Below are positions 23,360-32,146 of a DNA stretch of 45,986 nt, in pieces. The stretch covers positions 1 to 45,986 of IMG/VR virus record IMGVR_UViG_3300025326_000069; one strand, written 5' to 3'. A program made the position numbers and the translations under genes. The stretch comes from a virus. Position 1 is the first letter of the stretch; each line of letters starts with the position of its first letter. Under the pieces are notes generated by a model. The model made no database searches. It was not told where the DNA came from and saw only the letters and a program-made list of their open reading frames with translations.

Positions 23360-25627
23360 TTATCTCCCTAACGTATCTTTAAAATATTTTATTGTATATT
23401 GCAATCCTTCTTTAAAATTTACTTTTGGCCTCCATTTTAATATTTCTTTGGCCAAAGATATATCTGGCTTTCTCCTAGTAGGATCATCTAATGGCAAAGA
23501 TTTGAATTCTAATTTAGAATCAGATTCGGTTAAATTTACTATGAGATTTGCTACGTCCACTATTTTCAATTCTTCTGGATTCCCCAAATTAATAGGGCCC
23601 ACATATTTATCCTGTTCCATCATAGATATCAAACCATTCACAGTATCACTTATATAGCAAAAAGATCGAGTTTGTTTTCCATTTCCATAAATGGTTATAG
23701 GTTTACTCGTTAATGCTTGAACTATAAAATTAGATACTACCCTTCCATCGTTTATTTTCATATTGGGGCCATAAGTATTATGGCAAGATATTAAATCTCC
23801 TCCAATAAAATTTTCAAAATTTTTCACGGAGAAATCATAAACATTCTCTTCTATTAAATCAAATTTTTTTATATCTTTGATATGCGCCCATTGAATATCG
23901 CTATTCTTTTTTCTTTGTAATTTTTGAACTACGGTATCTAATCTAGATATATCATAATGGCTTAATCCTTGCACCGTTATTAAGTATCCTTTATAAAGTT
24001 TGGGATTATCTTTACTGCATGTAGTATAATAGCAACAGGTACTCCCAATTATCCCAAATTTTAATAAAATTAAATTTAAATTGTCTATCAAATTTATGCT
24101 AGATGAACTAAAAATTAATTTATTACCAGTAGTTTTAGCATCGTGGTTTCCATCCCCTTCCCAAAATCCTAAAAGGAACCATTTAAGTTGATCTTTGGGT
24201 AATTGTATAATCCAATCTGGAATAATTTTTTCTAGTTGTTTTTTAATTCCAAATTCAAAATATTTAGTTACCAATTCAAAAATGATTTTACTACGAATAC
24301 AAATATGAGGTTTTGTATCTGAGGAATAAATTTTTGTTTCTAATTCAAATAAATTATAAATTATTTGATTTAATTTTTGAAGGTATTTCAAATCAGAATA
24401 AAAATGTAATTGATAATCCCCCCCATTATTATTTACTAAACTTCCTTCTGCAACATAAAAACCTAAAAACCACAAAAATTCCTCCATAATATTAATATTA
24501 TTTTTAATAATATGCTTAGAATCATCTAGAACGATATAATCATTGGAGTTTAGTATAATATTATTACTTTTGAGAAAACTGGATTTTATTCTTTTGACTC
24601 TTTTGAAATTATTTATAGTTGATGGTAATCCAACACCACTTTGTTTACATTTATTTATAAAATATTTATTGTTAATAATCCTTTCTAAATCATCATCATT
24701 AGATACATAAAAATTAAAATCTTGTTTTAGAATATTTGATATTTTAAATGGCATTAATGGAATATCTATCCATTTTATTTGATTTGGTATAGCAATAATA
24801 TCACCAATTACCAAATCTTTGACAAATTTTTCTTGAATTTTCTGATTTTTATTTAAAATGAAAACTCCATGATCCTCCGTCAATTTTATTTGTTTTCCCC
24901 AAGTTAAAAATAATTCGTAGCCGTTTTTTGTCACTTTATGTTTATGGATTCCACTAATAGGGGAAAGAACATATCGGTTATCTTTACCAAAGCAAGGAAC
25001 TATTATATTTTCTATCTCATTTTTTATATCGTCATAGCAATCTATAAATTTTTTATACTTTAAAATACCATTTTTATAGTAAATAACTTTTTGGTCCCCC
25101 GTAAGACTATTGAATATTCTAACCACCCGGATGGGAACATTATTTTGTCTGTAGTAATCGAAAAATAACGTCTCTGCACATCTTTTCCCTTCATCATAGC
25201 ATGATCTAATTCCGATTGGATTTACATTGCCCCAATATTCCTCCGTTTGAGGATGTTCTTGGGGATTCCCGTATACTTCTGATGTGGATGCTTGCAATAT
25301 TTTAGCTTTAGTCCTCTTGGCTAATCCTAGCATATTTATAGCCCCGTGAACTATCGTCTTAGTGGTTTGAACGGGGTCCTTTTGGTAATAAATTGGGGAT
25401 GCCGGAGCCGCTAGATTATATATCTCGTCTACTTCAATATATAGGGGAAAGGTTACATCATGACGTAATAATTCAAAATTAGGATTAGTCATTAATGGAA
25501 TAATATTTTTTTTGGTAGAAGAAAAAAAATTGTCTAAGCAAATAACTTCATTTCTCAATTCCAATAATTTTTTACATAGGTGAGATCCAATAAAACCGGC
25601 TCCCCCCGTTACTAATATTCTTTTCAA
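23360..25627 (-). CDS. UDP-glucuronate decarboxylase (UDP-xylose synthase-like) with LAGLIDADG intein
   Basis: Without its 444-residue intein (residues 174-617) the protein is 311 residues, the normal length for UXS-type extended short-chain dehydrogenases. Signs are the NAD-binding GGAGFIGSH (8-16), STSEVYG (about 114-120), catalytic YDEGK (Y144, K148) and, after splicing, RIFNTYGPNM, the hallmark of this group. It would convert UDP-glucuronate to UDP-xylose, feeding glycosylation. The intein splits the enzyme after the active-site Tyr-Lys pair. The start overlaps the radical SAM 2 C-half by 4 bases, tying sugar and radical SAM genes together. Confidence 0.85.
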   Translation of the reverse strand: MKRILVTGGAGFIGSHLCKKLLELRNEVICLDNFFSSTKKNIIPLMTNPNFELLRHDVTFPLYIEVDEIYNLAAPASPIYYQKDPVQTTKTIVHGAINMLGLAKRTKAKILQASTSEVYGNPQEHPQTEEYWGNVNPIGIRSCYDEGKRCAETLFFDYYRQNNVPIRVVRIFNSLTGDQKVIYYKNGILKYKKFIDCYDDIKNEIENIIVPCFGKDNRYVLSPISGIHKHKVTKNGYELFLTWGKQIKLTEDHGVFILNKNQKIQEKFVKDLVIGDIIAIPNQIKWIDIPLMPFKISNILKQDFNFYVSNDDDLERIINNKYFINKCKQSGVGLPSTINNFKRVKRIKSSFLKSNNIILNSNDYIVLDDSKHIIKNNINIMEEFLWFLGFYVAEGSLVNNNGGDYQLHFYSDLKYLQKLNQIIYNLFELETKIYSSDTKPHICIRSKIIFELVTKYFEFGIKKQLEKIIPDWIIQLPKDQLKWFLLGFWEGDGNHDAKTTGNKLIFSSSSINLIDNLNLILLKFGIIGSTCCYYTTCSKDNPKLYKGYLITVQGLSHYDISRLDTVVQKLQRKKNSDIQWAHIKDIKKFDLIEENVYDFSVKNFENFIGGDLISCHNTYGPNMKINDGRVVSNFIVQALTSKPITIYGNGKQTRSFCYISDTVNGLISMMEQDKYVGPINLGNPEELKIVDVANLIVNLTESDSKLEFKSLPLDDPTRRKPDISLAKEILKWRPKVNFKEGLQYTIKYFKDTLGR
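23777..25108 (-). other. intein with LAGLIDADG endonuclease in the UXS-like gene
   Basis: The intein spans 444 residues, from Ser174 to Asn617 ([10 protein letters not shown] ... [10 protein letters not shown]). Unlike the other four inteins here it uses Ser at position 1 and Thr at +1. Block B is [10 protein letters not shown]. Two LAGLIDADG helices are clear: [13 protein letters not shown] (about 211-223) and [12 protein letters not shown] (309-320), each with an acidic catalytic position, so the endonuclease looks intact. Confidence 0.88.
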
Positions 25628-26805
25628 AATAGAAGTCCTTTCTTATCTTCAACGGAGCCTTCTTCTTTTCTTCCATAAATATTCATACCATTTTTATCTT
25701 TATCTAAAACTTTAATTTCTGGGCTATCATTCAAAGAGAAATATTGTCCCTTTCCATTCCAAATTTCTTTCATTCGATCATAAGCCTCAGGCTGTCGAAA
25801 GGTTATTGCTTCCATATCATCCCAACAAACTAACCCCTTTTCCATTATTATTTTACAAGCATGTTGAAAAGTAAATTCGTAGGGAACGAATAGCCCATCA
25901 ACTCCACAACAACTTTCACAAGAATTACTAAATGGAAAATTTACAAAATCAGGGGAGGACGCAGGGACGTTTTTATTTTTCAAAATTTCTCTAAATTGTT
26001 TTCCTACGGGAGTCCAATTTTCATCTAGATTCTTTTCCAAAAGTTTGACGTAATTATATCCTCTGCTTTCGAATTCTTTTTGAGCTATTTTGTAATTTGA
26101 CGTTCGATAATTGAAAAAACTAACATGTTTAGCTCCAGTACGAGATGCCATCTCAGCGTACCCTTCCAACATGTCTTCTTTTGAATTGATTCCCACTAGG
26201 ATTGGTTCCCAACGCACAGCCGTCCAAATACCCATGTCGTTTAGCGTCTTAACTAGGGACCATCTCATAGATGGGGGAGGTAATCCCGGCTCCAATTTAT
26301 AATTCAGAGTGTCACTTCCCCCCATGATAGAAATGATAATAGCTACGTTTATATCTTTCAGAAGGTCCAAATATTTTTTTAATCCGACGTAATGGCTTTT
26401 CGTTTCGATGATCATGGGTACTTTATATTCTTTGAATAATTTGAGAACTGGGACAACTACGTTATCCCTCATATCTTCTAAACAGAATGTTTCTGCTTTG
26501 CTTCCCATATTAAAAGGGAGTCCTCTACGAAGACATTGAATATTCCAATTATCGTAATATTTATCTGATCCAAAGGCTTTATCAAATAATTGTTTAAAGT
26601 CATCTGGATTACAGGCCCTTACTAAATCTCTTGTCCACCCCGTATAATAATGGTTATATAGTCCTGCCTCCATTTCTCTACAAAAACAATTATGAACTAG
26701 TACCCCGTCTGCAAAATAATTGGGGTTATCTTCCACTTCTATATTAAATACTTGAATAGTTTCTTCTTCAGGCATAACTTTTGATATTTCTACCCATTTA
26801 AGCAT
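25624..26805 (-). CDS. radical SAM protein 2, C-terminal half: split-intein C part + C-extein
   Basis: Residues 1-39 are an intein C-terminal half ending FADGVLVHN. The C-extein begins [11 protein letters not shown] and continues for 354 residues with radical SAM barrel features ([26 protein letters not shown]) and a late cysteine group ([10 protein letters not shown]). Joined to the N-half at 27760-28167, the product of about 396 residues reads CFAGCSAGCNWMCFCREM across the junction. The +1 cysteine therefore falls inside the cluster-binding motif. Substrate unknown; it is related in layout to radical SAM protein 1. Confidence 0.82.
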   Translation of the reverse strand: MLKWVEISKVMPEEETIQVFNIEVEDNPNYFADGVLVHNCFCREMEAGLYNHYYTGWTRDLVRACNPDDFKQLFDKAFGSDKYYDNWNIQCLRRGLPFNMGSKAETFCLEDMRDNVVVPVLKLFKEYKVPMIIETKSHYVGLKKYLDLLKDINVAIIISIMGGSDTLNYKLEPGLPPPSMRWSLVKTLNDMGIWTAVRWEPILVGINSKEDMLEGYAEMASRTGAKHVSFFNYRTSNYKIAQKEFESRGYNYVKLLEKNLDENWTPVGKQFREILKNKNVPASSPDFVNFPFSNSCESCCGVDGLFVPYEFTFQHACKIIMEKGLVCWDDMEAITFRQPEAYDRMKEIWNGKGQYFSLNDSPEIKVLDKDKNGMNIYGRKEEGSVEDKKGLLF

Positions 26806-27770
26806 TGCAATTTCTCCACGATTATACTTTCTAAATTTGGGAGGTCTTCTGGCAATATTCGGATAGTTTTAACCCCATAACAAAATTTCAGTAATCGGTC
26901 TCTTATAGAATCTAATTTTGGTCCTTTCCCATCTCGATGAGTATAAAACCCGTCATATTCCCAAGCTATGTTGTTTATCGGGTCGTAGGCATCTACGAAA
27001 ATATAAGAATACGGTTCTCCTTTGAAAATAAATTGTTGTTCGGGGAAAAATTTTATTTTTAAATTATTCAAAGCGGAATATAATGCTTTTTGTCCCTTTG
27101 ATATATGGCCGTTAGTATTTAAAATAGCGAATATATTTTTTAAGTGTTTAGCAAAGTTTTCAGGTTGAGTATGGGACCAATGTCGTTCCCCAGAAGATTT
27201 TGCAGCTATAATAGGATCTTTCATTGGATTATTATTAGTCATTCTTTCTATAGACCACTCGTTTCTCTTCCCCGTATTAGGATGAACGTATCCTTCTTGA
27301 GCATAGGTTTTTCTATGACTAACTAAGGATTTTGCTAAAATTTTAGGATCTTTCATAGGATTTGTTCTTTTAAAGAAATTATTAGAATTATGGCAAGGAT
27401 TTTTATCTGAAGATAGTTCTATTTTTCTACAGCTCATACAAATTTTGCTCCCCGAACATTTTTTAGAACCGCAAATACAAATAACTGATTCTAAAGATCC
27501 TTCTGGGTATTTTTTCTTTTTTAATTTCATCGGGTTTTGATCGGTGGTTAATAAAATATCCCAACATTTTCTACAATGTTTATGATCCTTAAAAATTTCC
27601 TCCCCACAAACAACGCAATGGGATACTATTTTAGGCTTAATTTTAGGGGTAGGTCTACATCTAGGGTCTTTTATAGATACTAATTTTTTCCAACAATCCC
27701 AACATCTTTTAGAAGTGCCCCTCCAAACTATTTTACCACAATCTATGCAAGTAGGGATTTCATTTTTCAT
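26790..27770 (-). CDS. second free-standing Vsr-like (EDxHD) endonuclease between split-intein halves
   Basis: The 326-residue protein starts with about three zinc-finger-like cysteine groups (C8/C11/C23/C26, C52/C55/C66/C69, and C98-C114), then has two NNPMKDP-type modules (about 137 and 181), one of them with a YVHPNTGKR segment as in the endonuclease at 19927-21072. The nuclease domain is at 225-325 with AWEYDGFYTHRDGKG (E271, D273, H278). It overlaps the N-half by 11 bases and the C-half by 16 bases, giving the same three-gene coupled layout as the first fractured gene. Confidence 0.8.
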   Translation of the reverse strand: MKNEIPTCIDCGKIVWRGTSKRCWDCWKKLVSIKDPRCRPTPKIKPKIVSHCVVCGEEIFKDHKHCRKCWDILLTTDQNPMKLKKKKYPEGSLESVICICGSKKCSGSKICMSCRKIELSSDKNPCHNSNNFFKRTNPMKDPKILAKSLVSHRKTYAQEGYVHPNTGKRNEWSIERMTNNNPMKDPIIAAKSSGERHWSHTQPENFAKHLKNIFAILNTNGHISKGQKALYSALNNLKIKFFPEQQFIFKGEPYSYIFVDAYDPINNIAWEYDGFYTHRDGKGPKLDSIRDRLLKFCYGVKTIRILPEDLPNLESIIVEKLQCLNG

Positions 27771-28167
27771 AAATTAATACTTTATCCCCCTTTATTAATT
27801 CCCCTGCTTCCACCCACCCCCGATCAGTAAATACTTTATGATTTTTAGTTATTTTCAATAATTTATTTCCTATTTTTATTTTGATAATTTCTGAACTCCT
27901 ATTCATAGTATGTTTAATTAATTTAGATTCTACTTCAAATGTTTTTTCATTATAAGTTAATACTTTATCCCCTACTTTCAACTCTTCTATAGGTTTAGAA
28001 GTACCATTTGATAAGTTAATTGGTGTATCTCCTGATAGACACATCCAATTGCAACCTGCACTGCAACCAGCAAAGCAATCCCCCCCGAATGCTTGAGGAC
28101 AACAAAGACTATCTGAACGAAATCCTACGATGGAACCAAATTTTAATTCTCTAATATCTTTTTTCAA
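27760..28167 (-). CDS. radical SAM protein 2, N-terminal half: N-extein + split-intein N part
   Basis: Residues 1-42 are the N-extein, ending CFAGCSAGCNWM. Residues 43-135 are an intein N-half starting CLSGDTPINLS, with LKVGDKVLTYN, block B LLKITKNHKVF and RGWVEAGEL. The short N-extein means the protein is cut near its start, right in the iron-sulfur motif. The start overlaps the upstream hypothetical gene by 4 bases. Confidence 0.82.
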   Translation of the reverse strand: MKKDIRELKFGSIVGFRSDSLCCPQAFGGDCFAGCSAGCNWMCLSGDTPINLSNGTSKPIEELKVGDKVLTYNEKTFEVESKLIKHTMNRSSEIIKIKIGNKLLKITKNHKVFTDRGWVEAGELIKGDKVLIYEK

Positions 28168-28565
28168 GATACGGCCTTTTCTTTTAATTCGAAGGGACCT
28201 TTTCTATCTTTTAGACTAAAATTCCCCAAAACTTTTTGTAAACATCTTTTTTGGTCTTCTGCTTCATCTATTGTCATTTCTGCGTTATAAATAGGAATAA
28301 TTTTATCGCCCTTTAAATTAAATCCCACATTGTAAATCCAAATTTTATTGATATTGGGTATTATATGAGAAGTTGGTTTTATTAGTGTACCAGCCCCAAC
28401 AAAACCATTAAGATATGTAATAACGTGAGCTATTTTTACACGAGAATAAAAATACTCTAATTCAATAAATAATGTATCTCTCTGTTTTTTAGTAATATTT
28501 TTATTCTTACAACTTTCGTCCCACATATTATAGGTGTCTAGACTAAATGGAAATTCTCCATCCAT
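28164..28565 (-). CDS. hypothetical protein, 133 aa
   Basis: No family recognised. Mixed alpha/beta, no membrane segment, no cysteine motif. Coupled to the radical SAM 2 N-half by a 4-base overlap, which suggests it may work with that enzyme, but this is inference from position. Confidence 0.55.
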   Translation of the reverse strand: MDGEFPFSLDTYNMWDESCKNKNITKKQRDTLFIELEYFYSRVKIAHVITYLNGFVGAGTLIKPTSHIIPNINKIWIYNVGFNLKGDKIIPIYNAEMTIDEAEDQKRCLQKVLGNFSLKDRKGPFELKEKAVS

Positions 28566-28600
28566 TTATTGATTCTCCTTAATCCTAGTATTTTCTTTCA

Positions 28601-29443
28601 TCAATACCCCACTGGGAGTTCAAACGGAGAACAATATTCTACGGGGACGATAACTTCACTAAAATATTTATTCAGAGATTTCCTAATATATTCCAAATAG
28701 GGAACATCAGATGGATAAATATTCATGATTAAAGAAGCTGCCACGTCCATTGCCCACATATCTTTTGAGGAAATTAAAACATTTGCTGGTTTGGGTATCC
28801 CACATTGTTCTGAATATTCTGATCCCACTATACCATCCATTACGCAAGCAGCTATTCTATCTTTGATAAGAAAATATAAATCATGGAGTCTCTTATGAAG
28901 AATATCATAACTTCCGCGAGGATGCATGCTTCCCTTTTGGGCCATCATGCCCATCGTATTTTTTATAGCCCCCGTTACAATTGCAATATTATGAACCTTT
29001 AGTTTGGGAACGTTGATAACAAAATCGCATTCTAGCATCGTGTTAGAAAATTTAGCCCCAAATAATGATAGATACCCATCTCTTCTATGCAAGGTAAATT
29101 CGTGAAATCTTGGGCCTTCTTGAAGTCCTATTAACTGAACTCCGTATCGTTTTGGAAGTTGGTCATATCCAGATAATTTAATTGTGTACTCGAATTGGTC
29201 TTTAAATCCGCAATCTCCCACTACTATATCATTAGCTCCATTATTCATTAAATATTCAATTACTATAGAAATAACTTCAACTCTAGTAGTAGATGCTATA
29301 TCCCATTTTGTAGGAGGGCAAACTAGATTGGGCTTTACGAAAATCTTTTTACCGTGGCAATCAGGAAAGTATTGCCAAAACTCTCGGGGGATATTTTCTA
29401 ACTTCAAATTTGCGTAATCTGTTTCCCTATGAAATTGAATCAA
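28601..29443 (-). CDS. DUF362-family protein
   Basis: The 280-residue protein shows DUF362 signatures: IFVKPNLVCPP (about 33-43), GANDIVVGDCG (68-78) and NVPKLKVHNIAIVTGAIKNTMGMM near 144-167. No ferredoxin domain is attached. The reaction of this family is not settled; members occur beside iron-sulfur and cofactor enzymes in bacteria. Its place next to two radical SAM genes fits such a link. The family is rare in phages in my experience, and the frame is complete. Confidence 0.7.
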   Translation of the reverse strand: MIQFHRETDYANLKLENIPREFWQYFPDCHGKKIFVKPNLVCPPTKWDIASTTRVEVISIVIEYLMNNGANDIVVGDCGFKDQFEYTIKLSGYDQLPKRYGVQLIGLQEGPRFHEFTLHRRDGYLSLFGAKFSNTMLECDFVINVPKLKVHNIAIVTGAIKNTMGMMAQKGSMHPRGSYDILHKRLHDLYFLIKDRIAACVMDGIVGSEYSEQCGIPKPANVLISSKDMWAMDVAASLIMNIYPSDVPYLEYIRKSLNKYFSEVIVPVEYCSPFELPVGY

Positions 29444-29626
29444 TTATAACCTCGCTATTGGTAATACTATAGTTTTGGAATTGTTTATTATTTCTGCTAA
29501 AGTATCTTTAGCGACACTTTTTGCCAATATAGAGTTTGGGGATGCTACATCTACCCATATTTCTTTCCCCATTAATTTAAATATCACTCGCCATTCAGAT
29601 ACCCCAGATTTTTCATTTGCTGCCAT
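29444..29626 (-). CDS. small hypothetical protein, 60 aa
   Basis: No family recognised. It has a short alpha/beta pattern with a central KEIWVDVASPN. GGAGAATAG precedes the ATG, and a structured leader with a possible pseudoknot lies just upstream (29627-29757), so its translation may be controlled. It is directly followed by the DUF362 gene. Confidence 0.55.
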   Translation of the reverse strand: MAANEKSGVSEWRVIFKLMGKEIWVDVASPNSILAKSVAKDTLAEIINNSKTIVLPIARL

Positions 29627-29757
29627 CTATTCTCCTAAAATCGGGCCAGAGTTAGGTAGTATCTGGCTGCCCGCCTTAACACCAACTTGAGTTCCGCTAT
29701 CGGTTCTGGATAACCCGTTGGTAATCGCGCTTCCTCAAGTAGCGGTATGATTTTATT
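29627..29757 (-). promoter_or_regulatory. structured RNA leader with possible pseudoknot
   Basis: On the minus strand CCGCTA (29740-29745) pairs with TAGCGG (29694-29699). CTTGAG (29734-29739) pairs with CTCAAG (29686-29691), crossing the first pair as in a pseudoknot. ACCAAC (29717-29722) can instead pair with GTTGGT (29681-29686), excluding the CTTGAG pairing. A small GGTT/AACC hairpin lies inside, and GGG/CCC plus CCAGA/TCTGG (29643-29672) form a hairpin just before the ribosome-binding site. Alternative pairings next to a start codon are typical of regulatory RNAs. No known class recognised. Confidence 0.5.
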
Positions 29758-30486
29758 TCAATTAACCGTGAACGACCCGTTGGCCACAGTGACTACCCCC
29801 ATCTTTTCTAAAACATTCAAGGAGGACTTCACCACCGTAGCAGATTCCTTTGCGTTATTCTTTCCGCCCTGATCAATATAATGCTGATTAGCCGACGCTA
29901 CCAACTCCTCGATAGTCCCCGTTTTTAACGCAGTAAGAGTGCCCCCCAAAGATGACCAACGATTGAACGCTTTGGGAGTCGGACCCTTCCGAGCAACCTT
30001 CTCCTTGGGGGGCTTGGGGGCCTTTGCGGAAGCCGGGGCCTTTGCCACAGCAGGAGCAGCTGCTACTGGGGTAGGTGCTGTCGTAGCCGGTGCCGGGGGA
30101 GCCGGGGCTGGGGTACTCGCTACAGGGGCAGGAGCAGCAGGAGCCGGGGCAGGAGCCGCAGGAGGACGTCCAACACGACGGGCTGCAATTGGAGGAGGCG
30201 GGGGGGGCGGCTCAGGAGCAGGAGGCGGCTCCAGTTCTGTCTCTGGGGGGGCTTCCTCTCCCTGATCCAGACCCAAAGTAGTCAGAATCTCATTGTACAG
30301 GTTGATAATATTTGCATTGAAGGTTCCAGGGGCATCCACCTCGGCCTTTTCCACTGCGTCAAGAAACGCAGGGATCAAAAGTTCCTTGGAAACCTTGTCT
30401 GCATTCTTGACCCCAACTTCTGTAGCACATGCGATTAACTTACTGTGAACAATTTTCTTCACGAGCTTCGGGTCAAAATTCGGCAT
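29758..30486 (-). CDS. Ala/Pro-rich protein with possible C-terminal winged helix, 242 aa
   Basis: The ATG at 30486 follows GGAGGG and is preferred over 30576. Residues 1-80 form a helical domain (FDPKLVKKIVHSKL...). Residues 90-170 are a Pro/Ala-rich linker with poly-Pro and an AT-hook-like GRPP; then a Lys-rich stretch precedes an 80-residue domain ending VLEKMGVVTVANGSFTVN, which resembles a winged-helix DNA-binding fold. It could be a nucleoid-type or transcription-associated protein. Linker composition makes the gene GC-rich like the SSB tail, and both genes are followed by structured RNA regions. Function unknown. Confidence 0.5.
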   Translation of the reverse strand: MPNFDPKLVKKIVHSKLIACATEVGVKNADKVSKELLIPAFLDAVEKAEVDAPGTFNANIINLYNEILTTLGLDQGEEAPPETELEPPPAPEPPPPPPPIAARRVGRPPAAPAPAPAAPAPVASTPAPAPPAPATTAPTPVAAAPAVAKAPASAKAPKPPKEKVARKGPTPKAFNRWSSLGGTLTALKTGTIEELVASANQHYIDQGGKNNAKESATVVKSSLNVLEKMGVVTVANGSFTVN

Positions 30487-30594
30487 GACTTTGCCCTCCA
30501 ATAGAGTTTTTGTACTACTGCATACTACAGCCAACAAATAGGGATAACTTAAAGTTGCTGCTAGTAAAATATTCACCCCTCCTTTCTGACATAG

Positions 30595-31232
30595 TCACCC
30601 CTTTGCTACAAGTAATTGTTTTTGTTTTCTTTTATCCAACACCATCTTTTTATAATTGGGATCTGCCCATCTTTCTCTTATCTTATCTACACTCATTTTT
30701 TTATACTCAGGATCTAACCATTTTTCTCTCATTTTTCTTTTAGTTTCTTCAGGCAGAGGTTTTCCTTTCCTTGCTAAACTATTATTCCTATTATTTTCTT
30801 CGGTGCGTCGTTTTCCTAAGTTGGATAATCTTATTCTTTCTTTAGTTTCTTCACTATGGTGTTTACCCCACCTATTATTATTTTCTCCTCTTCTGGTTAA
30901 ACTCAACCTTTGTTTTGATTCATCAAACCAATACGAAGATGCAACTATTCTGCAAAGATTATATCCATTTTCTGGAAGATATGATTTATAGTAATCTATC
31001 CAAATTTGTTCTCTTTTTTCAATTTGTATTTGTCTTTAACAATTTCTATTATCATAAAAACAAATGCTTCTTCCCCAAATTCATTATAGGCTTCTTGAAG
31101 GCGAAGACAAGGGTTGATCCCCTTACGAAGTAATCGCAAATGGGTGTTCCATCTACCAAACAAATCTTTAGTAGACCCCACATATATTTTTCTATTTTCC
31201 CTGTTTGTGATTCTATACACCCCAGATGCCAT
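30595..31232 (-). pseudogene. GIY-YIG homing endonuclease broken by a frameshift
   Basis: The N-terminal part (MASGVYRITNRENRKIYVGST) has GVY and YVG motifs and reads to a stop near 30996. The C-terminal part with NUMOD3-like repeats (HHSEETKERIRLSNLGK) continues in another frame. Adding one A to the six-A run (minus strand) at 31014-31019 restores a continuous protein through KREQIWIDYYKSYLPENGY, like the intact genes. The single-base loss is either a real inactivation or a sequencing error in a homopolymer. Confidence 0.85.
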
Positions 31233-31270
31233 GCATAACCACCACCTTCCCCGGCCTTTTTCCCCTGTAG

Positions 31271-31300
31271 TTATTACTACAGGATTCCCCACGAAATCAT
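31271..31300 (-). promoter_or_regulatory. third copy of the promoter-like motif
   Basis: The core AATCCTGTAG (31277-31286, minus strand) is followed by TAATAA. The upstream hexamer ATGATT is a poor -35 element. The core also forms one arm of an 8-bp inverted repeat, CCTGTAGT (31276-31283) with ACTACAGG (31264-31271), which could be an operator. It lies upstream of the frameshifted GIY-YIG gene. Confidence 0.4.
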
Positions 31301-31309
31301 ATTAAATTA

Positions 31310-32140
31310 CTATTGATCGTTTTCTTCTTCGTTCAGAAGACAGAATATTGAAAATCCCCCTTCCTTATCATTTATTATTTTATTCTTATCCGACTCTTTC
31401 TGATTTAGCCACCATTTCATCATTTCTTCTCCAGTTTCCCATTTAGAAAAACCAGAGGTTACTTTCAATCCGTCTATATTTCTTTTATCTATACATCTTT
31501 GAAAAGCCCTAATATACGCTTCTCTATATTTTGGCCATCTTTCCCCATCTCTTATCATTTGCTTAGTAGTCTGTAATGGGCACATAATGCAACCTAATCT
31601 TTTAAATCCTTCATCATATAATTTACAATACGATAAATTGTTGAATTTTATATAACTCCAAACGTTGCCAATAGACCAATCAATAATAGGATGTAGATAT
31701 CTTTTACTATGATCTCGTCTACAAATTTCTACCATTCCTCTTTTGGATCTTTTATTTGATTCTTGTGCCCTAATTCCAGTCATCACTAATCTGTCGGACC
31801 CCCCCCCTCTCTCCTTCAGATATCCACAACAATATCGTACTACTCTGGTAGGAGGCATTCTTTTCTTTACTATTAAGCCCCACATACTTATTTCGGGGTA
31901 CGATATATGAACTTCAGGGTGTTGATCACGAATAAACTTAACCAATTCAGGGGGATCCACCGTAGTTAAATTATAATGGGCATCAAATTTAACTTTTGCT
32001 CTTTTAACTAAATCCAATATCACCACAGAATCTTTTCCACCAGAAAATGCGATGTAGTACCCATCAGGAGGTTCAAAATTCTGAATTCTTGCTATCGAGA
32101 TATCAGATAATTTACCCCAAATATTTTCTGGTTCGTTCAT
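31310..32140 (-). CDS. PAPS-reductase/PP-loop superfamily protein
   Basis: The 276-residue protein has the PP-loop SGGKDS (33-38) that binds adenylated substrates, a CC pair (RYCCGYLKERGG) near residue 105, RAQES and a C-terminal GCIMCPLQ group typical of phage members of the PAPS reductase / DndC-like superfamily. These enzymes handle sulfur or adenylated substrates; some act in DNA or tRNA sulfur modification. No other Dnd genes are seen here, so phosphorothioation is not claimed. It is coupled to the initiator-like gene with a short gap. Confidence 0.8.
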   Translation of the reverse strand: MNEPENIWGKLSDISIARIQNFEPPDGYYIAFSGGKDSVVILDLVKRAKVKFDAHYNLTTVDPPELVKFIRDQHPEVHISYPEISMWGLIVKKRMPPTRVVRYCCGYLKERGGGSDRLVMTGIRAQESNKRSKRGMVEICRRDHSKRYLHPIIDWSIGNVWSYIKFNNLSYCKLYDEGFKRLGCIMCPLQTTKQMIRDGERWPKYREAYIRAFQRCIDKRNIDGLKVTSGFSKWETGEEMMKWWLNQKESDKNKIINDKEGGFSIFCLLNEEENDQ

Positions 32141-32146
32141 TATAAT

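Noticed and set aside
29939-30281. Plus-strand Gly/Ala-rich frames inside the Ala/Pro-rich gene
   Set aside because: They arise from the repetitive composition of the minus-strand gene.
31310-32140. A DndC-type phosphorothioation gene
   Set aside because: The PP-loop and cysteines fit the broad superfamily, but no other Dnd components occur in the window.
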